Positions 33,179 through 45,700 of a DNA stretch of 64,000 nt are shown piece after piece (positions within the stretch are counted from its first letter, which is position 1; each line of letters starts with the position of its first letter). Both the position numbers and the translations under genes were made by a program. The stretch comes from Salticus scenicus (Eukaryota > Arthropoda > Arachnida > Araneae > Salticidae), in contig OZ005659.1 in the NCBI GenBank assembly GCA_963930645.1, positions 159,186,534-159,250,533 on the forward strand, written 5' to 3'. The notes beneath the pieces were generated by a model. It searched no databases. It was not told where the DNA came from and saw only the letters and a list, made by a program, of their open reading frames with translations.

Positions 33179-33706
33179 GTGAAACACCTCTGATCTATTA
33201 GCTGCAAAGCCAACAAATTTGGTAGAGGTAATGATAAGATAGGGAGAAAAAAAAATTTCGCGAAAAAAAGTTAGTTCTGACACTCTTTGATAGATGAAGA
33301 ATTTGCGCTTTAATGCTAAAAATATCAGAAAACTCACTGGTAATGTAATTAATACTTCAAAATGCGCACTATGTAAGAAATCTGTATGTGAAATTAAAAT
33401 GTTACTTCGAACAGACAACTGAATAACGTACAGGGGATTATATATAAATTTGCAATTTCAAAACACTATAACATTAAACTACCGGTCAGAATGACTTGTT
33501 ACTTACCAGAAAGCGCAATGGAGTTTTCTTTGTCGAAGGAAAAAAAAATGTTCCAAAAAGTTACTAGAGTTGACGCTGTCAGGGTAATGTTAGTGGAATG
33601 GCGTAAATGGATGCATAACTGGAATGTTGTTCGTCTAAAGGAAACAATAGACTCCAGGGGGGTTTGGAAACTTTTTAACAAAAAGACAAGGATACGTATT
33701 TGCTAC
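32994..33706. other. Gene-free DNA; weak ORF at 33491-33700
   Basis: (ta)n at 33138-33175. The segment 33485-33706 is less AT-rich and open on both strands (plus frame MEFSLSKEKKMFQKVTRVDA). It may be a degraded coding or repeat fragment; I recognise no family. The SINE inserted at its right edge interrupts the plus-strand frame. Confidence 0.35.
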
Positions 33707-33718
33707 GGAAACAGTGTT

Positions 33719-34038
33719 GGTTGGTTGGTTGGTTGGGTTTTACGTCGCACTAATGCTGCGCAGATGGGCAATTGGCGACGGTCTGGGACTCACCCCTAGA
33801 GGTGGTCCGGAGACATGCCATCACAATTTTGATCCTCCACGGAAGGAATGGCTCTCCCGCTTCGGTGACCCCAGAGGTATAATTTTGATGAGAACATGGA
33901 GGACATTGCGGCCACGACAGATTTTACGTGCACCAGACACCATTAGTGTACACGACGGTCTTTGGCCGGCTCGAGTACCGAACCCGCAATCTTCCAATTA
34001 CGAGGCCGGCGCTCTACCAACTGGGCTACCGCGGCCCC
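33719..34038 (-). mobile_element. Full-length tRNA-derived SINE with 12-bp target duplication
   Basis: The minus strand starts ggggccgcggtagcccagtt, with a tRNA-like A box (TAGCCCAGTTGGTAGAGC) and a B box (GCGGGTTCGGTACTC). The body is unrelated to tRNA and the tail is (ccaa)n, seen as (ttgg)n at 33719-33737 on the plus strand. A perfect 12-bp duplication, ggaaacagtgtt, flanks it (33707-33718 and 34039-34050), so the insertion is recent. The motif ttttacgtcgcact near the tail is one I associate with spider SINEs. Fragments of the same family lie at 23066-23185 and 41837-41896. The overlapping 102- and 112-codon ORFs are not genes. Confidence 0.92.
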
Positions 34039-34114
34039 GGAAACAGTGTTAGTGACACAAGAAAACATGGAGCGTCATGAAACACCTTATGGATGATTAT
34101 TGGCATATTTTGGA

Positions 34115-34222
34115 ACTTTATTTATTTATTTATTTTATTTTATTTTATTTTATTTTATTTATTTATTTATTTATTTATATATTTTTTATTTATTTATTTA
34201 TTTATTTTTTATTTATTTATTT

Positions 34223-34253
<31 letters not shown>

Positions 34254-34256
34254 TTT
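34115..34256. repeat. (TTTA)n / (TTTTA)n microsatellite
   Basis: Continuous ttta/tttta units over about 140 bp, producing Leu/Ile/Tyr/Phe ORFs in all three frames that are not genes. Confidence 0.95.
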
Positions 34257-34811
34257 GTCGCCAAGTAAAATTCCATTGCCTGATAATTGTTCTGATAAAA
34301 TATCAAGTCATTCTAATCCGTAATTTTTAAATTAGAGCGTGTTCAAATCACAATTATAATTATAATCACCCTGTAAATAGAACTTGAACGTTCTTTTAAA
34401 AAATTTCTTCGTTAAATCCTTGTAGACGAAAAATAATTATCCTTAAGTTAAAAAAAAAAAAAAAAATACAATTTATCATTTTATCTCATTAAGTCTATTA
34501 TGAAAATTATTTTGTGTAGACATTATTTTTTTAACCTTTAAAACAATTGTAAAAGAAATATACTTATTTAAAAATACATAGAAAATAGGTGATATTCGCT
34601 CGAATTGGACAATCATGCAGTTGAAACTCATTATACAGATAAAACTGATCATACAGCTGACATTAAAACCCGTTACTGCCCAGTGTCCTCATTTGAGGAC
34701 AGCTATTAAAATGGAACATATATTTTTTGCGGTTTCTTGGAATGGTTTCTGCTTTTTAGTGACAGTTTATAGCATCACTCGAAATGGTCCCTAGAAGTTT
34801 TATATGCCTAC
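34257..34811. other. Gene-free DNA
   Basis: Poly-A at 34450-34466. Nothing else recognised. Confidence 0.4.
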
Positions 34812-34813
34812 TA

Positions 34814-36385
34814 CACTCCTTCTCATAATTATAAGGGCACCCATTTTTCTATATTAACTAAACACTGAACACTATTATTTAAAAAATATATATATTAATT
34901 TGAATTTCATTAATAGACAATTTTAAAAAGTTTTATCGTTTTTATATCTAAAAAAACATTAAATACGGTCACAAAAAGGAATTTTCAGGTGTTCACAATT
35001 ATAAGGACAGCTCGAACCTTAGTATTTATTTTCAATTATTCTTTGAATTAATATTTTTTGGGACTCTTTTTAGCGTGAAACAGTCACTTATTCTCCCTGG
35101 TATATATATATATATATATATTCTTTAATATTCAATTTCAATACCATTTCATACAGCATAGATTATATTCTGAATACATTTAAACTATTTAGAATTTCTT
35201 TCTACTTGTATGCACTTTTCCAATATGATAAGTTAAGGTTTTTTTCAACTTTTAGACAACAGAAAAGGCAAAAATATAGAAGTTTCTTCGTTCAAACTAT
35301 TTCATATTGCTCTAGAATTAAAGGAAAAATGTAAGTCTTGTTGAAAAAATTATTATTACCCCCCAAAATCTAACAAAAATCTGAGAATTCTAAGTATAAA
35401 ATTTGCGAATATTCTCTTGATGTTCATAATAACAGAAAAAATTACTAAATTCATTTTGCTTTCAGTAGAAACAGCTCCCCCAGAGCACCATAGATCCACC
35501 TTTAAAATGCCCGATTCCTATCTGCCTTTAAAAAATCTTATCTGTCTTTCGCTATCTTCAGATCGTGCCAGTAAGTATTAAAACCATTTGATTAATCAAG
35601 AATAAAATGTTTTTCATCCGAAAATGCAACATTTAACATTTAATATTGCTTTTATTCAACTTTAACACAGACTTTCTTTCCCCCCTTAAATGCTTATTGA
35701 TTATTCCAGGTTTTTTTATTCTTTTTAACGTATTATTAATTATTTTAAACATGCATAAATGTGGACCCCAATCTTTCGTTAAAAATTACGAGCAAATTCA
35801 GCAGTAGTCGTTAAGAGTAGAACAGTAAGAGGAATTATGAGTCTTCTATCTCCGTAAAACAACTATAATTTTGCATCAGATCTCTCTCCTATCGAACCAG
35901 CAGTTCAACGTTTCATCATATTTCCTTCAGCAATTTTAGATCTTCGAATTTCATTAGAAATTCGGCAGATTGAAATTATTCCTCCACTTAAAAAACGCAT
36001 TTATCATATTTCACTACATGAACGTTCTTTTTTTCGAGGAATTATCAGTAATGTCCGTCCAAGAAAAATTGAAAGCTTATAATATATGAATTTATCTAGC
36101 CCAGTAGTTAATGAATTCGCATGTCAACTGTAATTTATCCGCTAGTAAGTTATATAAAACGAAAAAATCTTGATTGTCCCTGTAATTATGAACATCTAAA
36201 AACGTGTAGAAAAAACATTTTGAATTATTTTTTATTAATTTTGTTTCATATTAAAAAAATATATAGCAGTTTCGGTTTTTAGGATACTAGATATATTAAG
36301 TGCACTTAGTATAATCTTGTTCACAATTATTTGTTCATTAGTTATTTCAAAATATAAAGTGTCCTTATAAATATGAGAAGGAGTG
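34814..36385 (-). mobile_element. Decayed Tc1/Tc3-like DNA transposon
   Basis: TA (34812-34813 and 36386-36387) flanks CACTCCTTCTCATAATTATA on the left and its near-mirror tataaatatgagaaggagtg on the right. A second box (acaattataaggacag at about 34996; ctgtaattatgaacat at about 36181) lies inside each end, giving the IR/DR arrangement. The length of 1572 bp is normal for Tc1-class elements. The interior carries a transposase relic on the minus strand. Confidence 0.9.
35300..36100 (-). pseudogene. Tc1/Tc3-like transposase relic
   Basis: On the minus strand, with several stops and frame changes, I read an N-terminal block NEIRRSKIAEG near 35945 (paired-type DNA-binding helix). Further on come FSDEKHFILD and NGFNTYWHDLKIAKDR at about 35640-35560, then GGSMVLWGSC near 35475. 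The FSDE(x)F and GG(G)S(I/V)MVWG patterns mark the DDE/D catalytic core of Tc1/Tc3 transposases; the first catalytic Asp lies in FSDE. The C-terminal NPIENLW region is not readable. It is clearly inactive. Confidence 0.82.
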
Positions 36386-36387
36386 TA

Positions 36388-37823
36388 TTAAATATTATTT
36401 CATAATTTGGATAGTTATTTCATGGTTTGTCATTCGTCGCACATATATTACCTTTTTGCGCAGGTATACTAACTTAAATCAAGTTGAATAATAATGTATA
36501 TTAATATACTTTACTTCCGAGATCTTTGTCAACATATAACAGGAAATTAATCTGTTATCTCAAAGTTTTTCGATCTCGAAGTTTTCTCGCTAGAACACTA
36601 AACGTCAATAAATGAGGATAGGCTTTAAATTTTAAACTATCAGAAGAATTGTTTAAGTTAATATATTTTACTGTCAGTTGTCTATATTAATTTGTAAGTG
36701 AAATAATCAGTTAATAATATTTTGCAAAATTAAATCGGGCATTAACGGTTTAAAATATTGCAACTCTTATTCTGGGCGGTAATAATTATCATTCACGCAT
36801 TTTTTCGGAGAGATGTCCAATAAAGATTCAACCCGCTACAGTGAATGATGCAATCACTGTACCGTTCAAATAGGCATTTCTATTATGAACGCTTTGTTTC
36901 TTGTTTATAGAGTCGTAAGTCGTTGCTTTATAGATTTTCTACATACAGATAAGGTTCTAAGAAAATAGCACGAAATGTTAGTGCTCTATATGTTTTAACT
37001 TATATTTTACTATATATTTTTAAATACATGTTTCTTATTTAATTGTTTTTAACGTTTTAAAATACGTAAATGTGGTTTTTAAATTGAGGTAATTAAATAA
37101 ATAAGGTTTTTAAAAACAATTTAAAATTATTTTTTAAATTGATGAATTCGGTTACTAGTCTGCATATCGAGATATATTCGCTCCGTAATCGTACAGCTCC
37201 ATGACCGTATTTAAGGAACAGACTAAGAATTGTATGATGTGTGAATGATGTATATTATAAACTCACACAAAACTATTATATGAATTCTATATGATTGTTT
37301 GAACAGCTTGAGTACTACTAATCATATAGCATTAAATTGGAGAATTTTGTAACCAAACGTAAAGTTTCTAAACAAATGTGACCAATTCTCTATTTAAAAA
37401 AAAAAAAAAAAAAAAGTGAATGAAAATTATAACTACTAATTATGTCAACTAAAACAACAAAAATAGAAGCTTGAAGTTAATTAAATATTGTTTTTTGTAT
37501 AGTATGCATAATTTTTCAAGTAATTATGAGATCTTTTGTCTATAGATTCATAATACCCAAAGTAAACTAAAATGTAATTGCAGAAATTTCCTATTGTAGA
37601 CCTCAATGTATTTGAATATTTTAGTGTAGCCGGGTAAATTTTAATGCTAAATATACCGTATTTTATACAAAATTGTTGTTTTAAATATGGGTAATAAATT
37701 TCGATTTTATTATGATTTGTGCTGTACAAAGTTAGTTAAATGTTTAGGTCTATTATAAAACGCAATATATTTACATTTTTGCTGTATCTCTGTACAAAAA
37801 TCGACCACGCTATTTTGATTATT
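36388..37823. other. Gene-free AT-rich DNA
   Basis: Poly-A at 37395-37415. 37480-37800 holds possible diverged tandem units (gtatctctgtacaaaaatcg) akin to those at 44630-45550; no gene. Confidence 0.4.
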
Positions 37824-37827
37824 TTAA

Positions 37828-37899
37828 CCTTTTGAAAGGGTCTGTGTTAGCATCTGTCACGCTTCACCATAAGATTACGTAAGAGCCCCTCTCAAAAGG
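37828..37899. mobile_element. 72-bp piggyBac-type MITE flanked by TTAA
   Basis: TTAA at 37824-37827 and 37900-37903 encloses CCTTTTGAAAGGGTCTG on the left and, in reverse, CCTTTTGAGAGGGGCTC on the right. TTAA targets and CC-starting termini are piggyBac features. Its termini differ from the piggyBac at 56625, so that element is not its obvious partner. Confidence 0.7.
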
Positions 37900-37903
37900 T
37901 TAA

Positions 37904-39345
37904 ATAAAGAACATGTCATTATGAATTTGGTGAAATTCTGAACATTTTTACGTACGTAAGAGTGGACTGGCGAACAGATAGACAAACAGATAGACTAATT
38001 CATACCATAATTATATTGTTACAAAACAGTTAAAAACGTATATTGAGGATGAAATATAATTGCAGCATTTTTAATTTTAGCTCTTAATGACCTGAACATT
38101 TTTGCGCGGCACAGTAAATGCTGATGGTACCATATTGTGTAAAAGAAATATTTCTCTTTTCTTGTGCATATGAATAATAATTTATGCAAGATACAGGCAT
38201 TGAAACATAAGCATTTAAAAAAAAATTACCTCTCGCAGAACATAGTATTTTGAAATGCTATCGGGTGTGTCTGCAAACAAACCTGTGATTGAACTTACTC
38301 CATTTCCTATAGGAAATATCCTATAAAAACTAAATGATAAATATCATTAAAAAAATCAATAAATAACTAAGGGAATTAAAGTGCAGACAGACGGATCAAC
38401 CAAAGTTATAATCACTTTTTAACTCAGAAAAATGTTAAAAAAGAAAGTGTTAAAAAGACCAGAATGAAATCGAACTATCTGTTTGGTGGCCAAAATACCG
38501 CAAACGAATGAATACACATCCAGAAAAACAAAGGCTTCAAACTTTTAATACTCATTCTTTTTTGGTCAAGCATTAAATAGGTCGAAGTTTAAAAGATAAT
38601 TTATTTTTTACAGCAAATAAATAAACAAATACATAAATAGAACAATAATTTAAGTAATAAATAAGAGAAAATGTGATTCACGGTAAAATAAATACAACAT
38701 ATATATAAATTGTAAACGTTTATTAAATTTTAAGTAAAAATTTTCCGCATTTACGAATTTAATATATATAAGTAAAAAGATAAAATGAAAAAATATTTTT
38801 TAATTAATGAAAAGTGCCTAAGGCATCATTCTAGAATCGAGTGAAATCTTTTTTTTTCTGTTTCTCTCTCTTTTTAAGTCAGCAACTAAAAAAATACGTT
38901 TTGGTTAAATAAAATTTTAAAGCATTATGTTGATTAAAAGTAATTTCGATTTATTTCTTAAAATGTAGTGGGAAAAAATTAATAATTAATGTAATGTGTC
39001 ATCGTATTTTTTTCCCATTTAATTAAATGATGTAAACAGCTATTAAGAAATGAAAAAGTAATTTTATTTATATGTGTAATTTAAATTTTGCCCTTCGTTA
39101 GTTTCATTTTTTATTTATTGAATTTTTTAAAACCAGGTTTTATTTCGAACGACAAATGGAAAACTTTTGTAATAAGACAAAATTTTATTAGTTGGGACAT
39201 TTTTGTAGAAATAAAGCATATAAAGACATATTTAATATCTGTAGCGCATAAAGTATATAAAGAAAATATTTAAAGAAAAAAAAAGTTTTTCAATTTAATT
39301 TCAATTAAAAAGAAAAAAAAAAAATAATCACTGTTTTCCTTTTTA
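37904..39345. other. Gene-free AT-rich DNA
   Basis: Nothing recognised beyond short A/T runs. Confidence 0.4.
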
Positions 39346-39720
39346 TTTTCTCTTACTCTTACGGTAGAAAAAGTATTGTTTTAGGGTCAAATTTTCGAAA
39401 GCGAGTTTTTGTTATATTTACATGTTCTGAGGTCCCCTGAATCCGAAAAACATGTTTTTAGCAAATGGTCTCTGTGTCTCTCTGTCTGTGTGTCAGTCTG
39501 TCTGTCTGTCTGTCTCTGTGTGTTTGTTATCAGCATATCTCAAGAAGAAATAGTAGCAAAAATTCCAAACTCGGAATTCTAAATGTGTATCATATAGGGA
39601 TGCGATGCTCCACTAATCTTTTCATTGAGATGAAGCAAATGGTTCGTGTACAGGGACACTCAAAATTATTCAAATACATTACGTCTATGGGGGGAAGTTG
39701 GAGGTAAGTAGATTTTAACA
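39346..39720 (+). repeat. Helentron-like relative, 5' part with (CTGT)n
   Basis: cttacggtagaaaaagtattg, aaattttcgaaagc and ttctgaggtcccctgaatccg follow the same order as the 5' end of copy B (agtaaggaaagtattg, atttgagattttgacg, ttcgaggtcccatgagtccg). A (ctgt)n tract at 39480-39530 and a unit with ggttcgtgtacagggacact follow. (GTCY)n tracts are characteristic of DINE-1 elements. The 3' end was not located. Confidence 0.55.
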
Positions 39721-40354
39721 TCTATAGACTGCACTAAACCAAATGAAATTAATATATATTTTTTGTATTAGAGATAGTCAATTGGGGAAAACAAATATGT
39801 ATGTAGGAGCCTAGACTACCCCCCTGGGGGGGGGGAAATCCAACTTCGAGGGGCGTAAATTTTCATGATGGATATCTTTCAAAAGAGCTCGCTTTAATAC
39901 CTTTAAAACAAATGGTTGAACTAACGATCTGCGGTTATTTAAAATAAAGTTATCGATTTTTGATTTGTTTTTTTCATTTTGAACAATTTTATATTTATTT
40001 ATTTATTTATTTATTTATTTTTTTTATGTAATATTAAGAATAAATTAGACTTTTGTTTTTTAATTTTGAGTGCTATACTACTTCTCTAATATGGAAATTG
40101 CATGCAATGTCATGGAAGATAATTTTTTTTAAATAATAATTTTAATAAATTATTTTTACTGGATGAATTTTTATAGGGAAATATAGAAGAAAGCCATGTG
40201 GTGGCCACAACACACTAGTTATTTGTTGTTAGTAGATGTGCTTTACTAATAATATTTTACCATTTCCAGGAAAGCTGTTCGGGAATTGAAATAAATTCTT
40301 CATAGTGATATGGTAAATAATGTATGTTTTAAGCTAAATATTCATCACTTGTTT
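39721..40354. other. Repeat-like flank with G-run and (TTTA)n
   Basis: Poly-G at 39826-39835 and (attt)n at 39992-40020. May belong to the element starting at 39346. No gene. Confidence 0.4.
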
Positions 40355-40720
40355 TTTGGATTTACACGTTTTGAGGCTTCCTGATTACCGTAGTCAAGTT
40401 TTTTATCATTTGATCTTTGTCTGTGTCTCTTAGAGTAACTTAAAAAGGAATAATTTTAGGAGATTCAAAAGTTATATTTTGAAGTTAATATAAGATTGTT
40501 GCTGGAAAAGTTTGATCAAGATTGATAAGTTTCAATGAATGTTGTGTGTGAAAACTGTCAGTATAATTTTAAGTAAAATTTAATTTTAATAACAGATTTA
40601 AATTCCATATAAATGTAGGTGCATTAATGAAATGGGGGATTGAGGTGCAGTAGTACCCCTCACACAGAAATAACTATCATATAAAACTCTTCTGAAGCCT
40701 AATTTGAATTGTTTCACATC
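40355..40720 (+). repeat. Second diverged Helentron-like 5' segment
   Basis: acacgttttgaggcttcctgattaccg followed by tctttgtctgtgtctctta parallels 39423-39500 in order and spacing. It is highly diverged. Confidence 0.4.
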
Positions 40721-41149
40721 GGTTTACATAACAGTATTCGTTATCTTACTTCTTAATCGCCATCCTGTATTTGTAGTATTAAATTTCAGGGTAAGAGAAA
40801 GTCGTGGGAGTAACACACCAGATTATTAAAATTGTTTTAATTGTGCTAAGTGTGTTTCATTTTAAATTTATGTTTAGTTACTTTTTTTATGTCTTGCGTG
40901 GATGGCAACAGAAGTTAATATTTTAAAAGGTTTTAGGGCAAGTTTCCTGCAACAGATATGTAAAAGTATAATCCTTGATCTGGTGAGAAAGCGGTTATAT
41001 AAGTAAAGAATAATTGCATAATACTTGTCGCTATAATATACCTTTGTGCCTATTCTTTTATTTTGAAACCATGGGTTTCAGAGCAAAAAACGATTTTAAA
41101 ACTTGTTTAATGATGTGAGTTCAGTAGAATGCAGACGATTGCCAAATCT

Positions 41150-41560
41150 AATTTTATACTTTTCAGCCCGCGAGTCGTGTTTTAATGCTTGTGTTCGCGT
41201 CTCGGTCTACTCTCCGCCGTCTGTAGTGTTGAGGGAAAGCTGAAAGAAATCCAGTAAACAAATTAGAGAAAGTGCATCTATTTAAGAAGAAGTTTTTCCC
41301 GCAAAACACTGATTTGTATGAAAAACCGGAAGAGAGGGGAAAAATTATTCAACGTTACCGGCCGCGTTGCAGGTCGCGGTCAAATATACCTTATTTCAGA
41401 AGTAAAAGGTCATTAATTGCTCCAAAAATAGTAGGTATGGCTTGAAAACATACTATAGGACACCCACCGAAGTTTTCCTAACTTATCTTTAAGGGATGAT
41501 CCGTAGGATGAATTAATAAGTGATGGGCGGCGAAAAGACCATCACGCGACTACTAACGAT
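41150..41560. other. Isolated GC-richer island
   Basis: This 0.4-kb block contains cgcgtctcggtctactctcc, ttaccggccgcgttgcaggt and agtgatgggcggcgaaaaga in an otherwise very AT-rich region. No long ORF, tRNA box or repeat partner was found. It could be a regulatory or UTR segment or an unrecognised repeat. Confidence 0.35.
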
Positions 41561-41836
41561 TCTAGTGGATTTATTTAATCAAAGTCACTGTGTTCTACTT
41601 TTATATACATTTAGTTTACTATAGGTTTACGGGAAAGCATTATTAACTTTATACACTACAGTAGAAAAGTATTTACATAAGTTAGTGCTACGTATTTCTA
41701 TTATTTAAAAAGAATAAGTTGAAATTGTTTGAAAATAATCATTTTTTTTTTTTTTTTTTATCTGCAATTAAACTTTAAAGCATGAAACTACAGTTGGCTG
41801 AAAAGAAATCTTTTATTAGGTATACTAAATAAAAAA

Positions 41837-41896
41837 GGTTGGCAGTATGCGTTGTACGTCGCACTAGTGCAGTGCAATGGGCAATTGGTGACCTCT
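41837..41896 (-). mobile_element. Truncated SINE fragment (tail part)
   Basis: gtacgtcgcactagtgcagtgcaatgggcaattggtgacc matches the tail-proximal part of the SINE at 33735-33780. The tRNA-like head is missing. Confidence 0.7.
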
Positions 41897-42689
41897 ATTA
41901 AAAAAGAAAAGTTCAAATGTAATTAGGCACTTTCTAAATTTAGTGTTGTTACAAATATCAAAAGTGCATCATTAAACATCAGATTTATAACATATAATCT
42001 CACACATGAAACATCGTATTTTTTTTTTTTTATTATTATTCCAAGTGTAACGCCCCAGTATCGTAATGTAATTTCTGTCTCAAATCAGTCTAATAGATCG
42101 TTTTCTCACAAGGCAGTAAAGAAACACATACGTAATAGTGCACGTCACCATATACCACGTGACTTTCACACCCTACGAAATCTTGTATCTTAATTTCTCA
42201 GTTAGTTGTTAATTTTTCCAGAATTGTTGCAGAGTTTCTGGTCTTCATTAATGTGGAAAAATATTCTAAAGTATCCTCTAAATATGGGTACGGCTATGTG
42301 TGCGCCAATTATATTTAGAATATGATTACTTCAGATACTATATCAATATTGTATATAGTGTTAAATCTTCTATAATTAAATATTTTATGTGCTTCAAAAT
42401 TTTGCAATATTATTTAATTCTAGACGTCAACTTATTTATTTCGATTTGACCACGATCATAGAAAACTGAAGTGAGCTAGATAATTTCGTTATATAAATAA
42501 AAAAAAATACATAAGCATGGAAGTTTTACAAATCTGTAATAACCAATTTAATGTATATCGTATAAAAATAAAATACTAGAAATTACACAAATCCGCTTCC
42601 TTTAATAAATTATCTATTTTGACAATATTATAGTGAGTGTCATATTCTAGTACACTCTGAGTACTCGTATCTATAGATGATATAAGACG
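41897..42689. other. Gene-free AT-rich DNA
   Basis: Poly-T at 42018-42031; nothing recognised. Confidence 0.4.
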
Positions 42690-44629
42690 CCAACTCTCAA
42701 AATATAAAGATCAACTGCCTGTAAAAAACGATGTTTTTCACGATGACCCAAATTTTAACTCTTTAAGGAATCAATTCTTCCATTAAATGTTTTGTACTTC
42801 TTAAAGCAATAAAAGTTCTAAAGCCATCTTTATACTCTTGAAATAAATGGATAGTTTTAACAAATGTCTTTGTGTACCTGCTGTTTTCTTATTTTGTCTA
42901 AAAGAAAGTTTAATAGTTGAAAAAGATCTTTAAAACAGACCTATTGTAAAAATTTATATATGGTAAAGGATTTGTTTAATTGATCACACCATCATAATTA
43001 TTAGATAGAAATTGGGATATTTATAAGAATGTTAAAATTGTTCATGAATACGATGTTATTAATTTAAACTTATTTTTAATTAAAAATATTTATATTTTAA
43101 ATTATTTAAAATTTAGATTTCCCATTAATTATTAGCTATGATTTAGAGTTATGTGAAGAAATTTAAGAAATTGACCAATCGAAAAAATTGAACAATAATA
43201 ATTAATTAAGATATTTATTAAACAGAGCTTCTAATATCTCATGTCTAAAAATGACAATATATATATATATATATATATATATCGGGAGTTTTACAGGAAG
43301 AATATTTGTACTAGACAGTAAAAAACATAATGATGTCTGGAAAATTAAATATAGAATATACAAAATGTAACGTATATACCTTTTAAAGTATAATATACTT
43401 TTTAAAGTATAATATATTTTTACTATAATACGGGGATTAATTTATTGTCAAATAAGTTTCCGAATAAATGTTTAAAAAACATAGAATGAACGGGTTTTAA
43501 ATCCCATTAAAGATCTGCAGCGGCCAATTGGTTATAGTATGTTATTTATCCATAAAGATGGTACGGAAATATGTTCAACTTAGATAATCCCTAATATATT
43601 TATCTTTACGGAACATAAAGACGTGTCTACGATTTTTATTTCATTAATATATAAGGGATTTATTAAAAGCACAATTTGGTATTTTCCTTTTAGCAAATGC
43701 AGGTAAGAATTTCATTGATTAATTTTATTTTTCTTGCCTTATCTTTTTAATAAAATGTTATTAAATTGCGCGATCTTCAAACTATTCCCACCCGATAATT
43801 ATTTTGGTCAGCCATAGTGGCTTCTGATACCAATCGTTGTTTGGAAGGATTACTTATGCTAATTTTGGGGTTAATATTTTTGAACCGTCTTCTCAATTTT
43901 AAATTCTGCTATTAACTAACATAAGAACAAAGGAATATTCATTTGATGTTGTTGGTGTTTTTCTTGAAATCACTGTTTAATCTGGATAACCGAGTTGTTG
44001 ATTGAACGCACGCTCTTGTCATGATTCTGCTGGTAATAAAACTGAATACAAAATTTTGCTCTATTTTCTACATCCTAGCGTTATAACTATTCCTTATGGA
44101 CCTCTAATTATCACTTAATCATTCGTAGTATACTATATATAGTTAATTAAAAGAATTTTCAATAAAGTTCGCGGTCAGTTATTGCTAGTAGATCTGCAGA
44201 TCAGGAGTCTCGATATTCTATTTGCATCACTCATAACTCAGCAGATTGTTTTATTTATTCCATATTTAAAATACTTAAATACGTGTGTTTCTACATATGC
44301 ACATGCATATGTATGATTAACTCAATACATAAACAGATACATTTCTGAAGAAGGCGGCCGCTCTCCTCAACCTCCCTCTCCCGTTGTAAATGTCTGTCTA
44401 TATCTACCTATATATATATAGGTATATACATATATTTCCTTATAACTCATAGCCTCGTGTAAATCTTTTAACTGATAATGCCTGTACCGAACTTGATGTT
44501 AAATGATTGCATAACTTATCAAAAATATTTTGTATAGACATGTAAAATGACTACAATTCCATGCTTATAATTTTCCAAGTATAAAACGTTTTTAAACAAT
44601 CTAATAACATATACATAATTCATTAGGTT

Positions 44630-45550
44630 TAATTGAGTGTAACCATGTAAAAATTACTTATAAGAAATGCCGTCTACAGACCTTAATATATATGAAAATC
44701 TTTTATGTCTCTCTGTACACAAGCCATATTTATTATATACACCAGTGAAAAGTATACAACTAATTCTTTAACTCATTAATATTTGAACCAAAATTAATAT
44801 CATTTGGATGATTACAGAATTTTATTGTAATACTTTTGCGTGGCCCTGCAAATAATTTATTTACTCTATACATACCTTATTTCTGCAAAAAACAAGCTTT
44901 TAAGCCGCTTAATATCGAATATTATTTCCATTATGTTTAAAACAGCGCATTATCGCGTGAAAATACATTTACACAAGTTTTCCATAGACTCTCATGTCAC
45001 TAAATTATTTTGTGTGTCCCTGTAAACGTGCCGTAAATACGTTATACACCAATAAAAATTATTAAACTTATTTTATGTATTTCATGACTAATTACTCCAA
45101 ATTTGACATAATTTGAATATCTACGAGAGATTGTGGGAACACTTTTGTAACGTCCTGTATAGTAACTGTTAAGTCTAATCAGATATTTTTCTACAGAAAA
45201 CATGCTTTTTAGCATCTGGATATTGTATGTTAATTTCATTTAGGTGATTGTAGTGTAACCATGCTAAAACGCGTCATTCTGCCTTTAGGTTATAATGATA
45301 AGAAATATTTTGGTGCATTCCTATGCACGAACCAAAAACAACATAGACACCAAATATTATACAATTATTTCTGTATGGAGCCTAAACATGTGTATCAATT
45401 TGGATGTTAATCAGAGAATTTTTCTGTCGCTACAGAAATTTATACAAATTCTGTACATAGGCCGAAATGATAAGAAAAAAATGGTGTGTCCCTGTACACA
45501 AACTATAAACAGAATCCATACCCAAAACTATACAGCTAAGTATGTGTGAT
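44630..45550 (+). repeat. Diverged tandem array of Helentron-like units
   Basis: A gtgtccctgtaca-type motif recurs near 44707, 44845, 45012, 45150, 45311 and 45486 (138-175 bp apart). Several copies are preceded by ggccgaaatgataagaaaa or ttataatgataagaaata, as in the units of copy A. No termini were found. The small ORFs at 44840-45681 are repeat artefacts. Confidence 0.55.
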
Positions 45551-45554
45551 TCTG

Positions 45555-45700
45555 GAACATCTTTAGCAATTTTCATATCAATAGGTTGATTTTTACGGCC
45601 GCTACCGCTGTAGACACAGACCCGCAGATCCACAGAACCCAAAATCTTTTGAGTTCTCCATGTGGAGGCCGCCACTGACATTTCAGAAAAATGTTTGTAA
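45555..45700 (-). other. Exon-like GC-richer patch, unassigned
   Basis: The minus strand reads openly through MSVAASTWRTQKILGSVDLR and CVYSGSGRKNQPID before entering the repeat array. Composition is less AT-rich than the surroundings. I recognise no family and see no clear splice sites; it may be an old insertion or part of a gene. Confidence 0.25.

Noticed and set aside
33491..34052. Two ORFs of 102 and 112 codons as genes
   Set aside because: Most of their length is SINE sequence; the part before the SINE is short and unrecognised.
44340..44400. Cloning-vector trace because of a gcggccgc site
   Set aside because: Only a single 8-base site with no flanking vector sequence; the surrounding sequence is ordinary.
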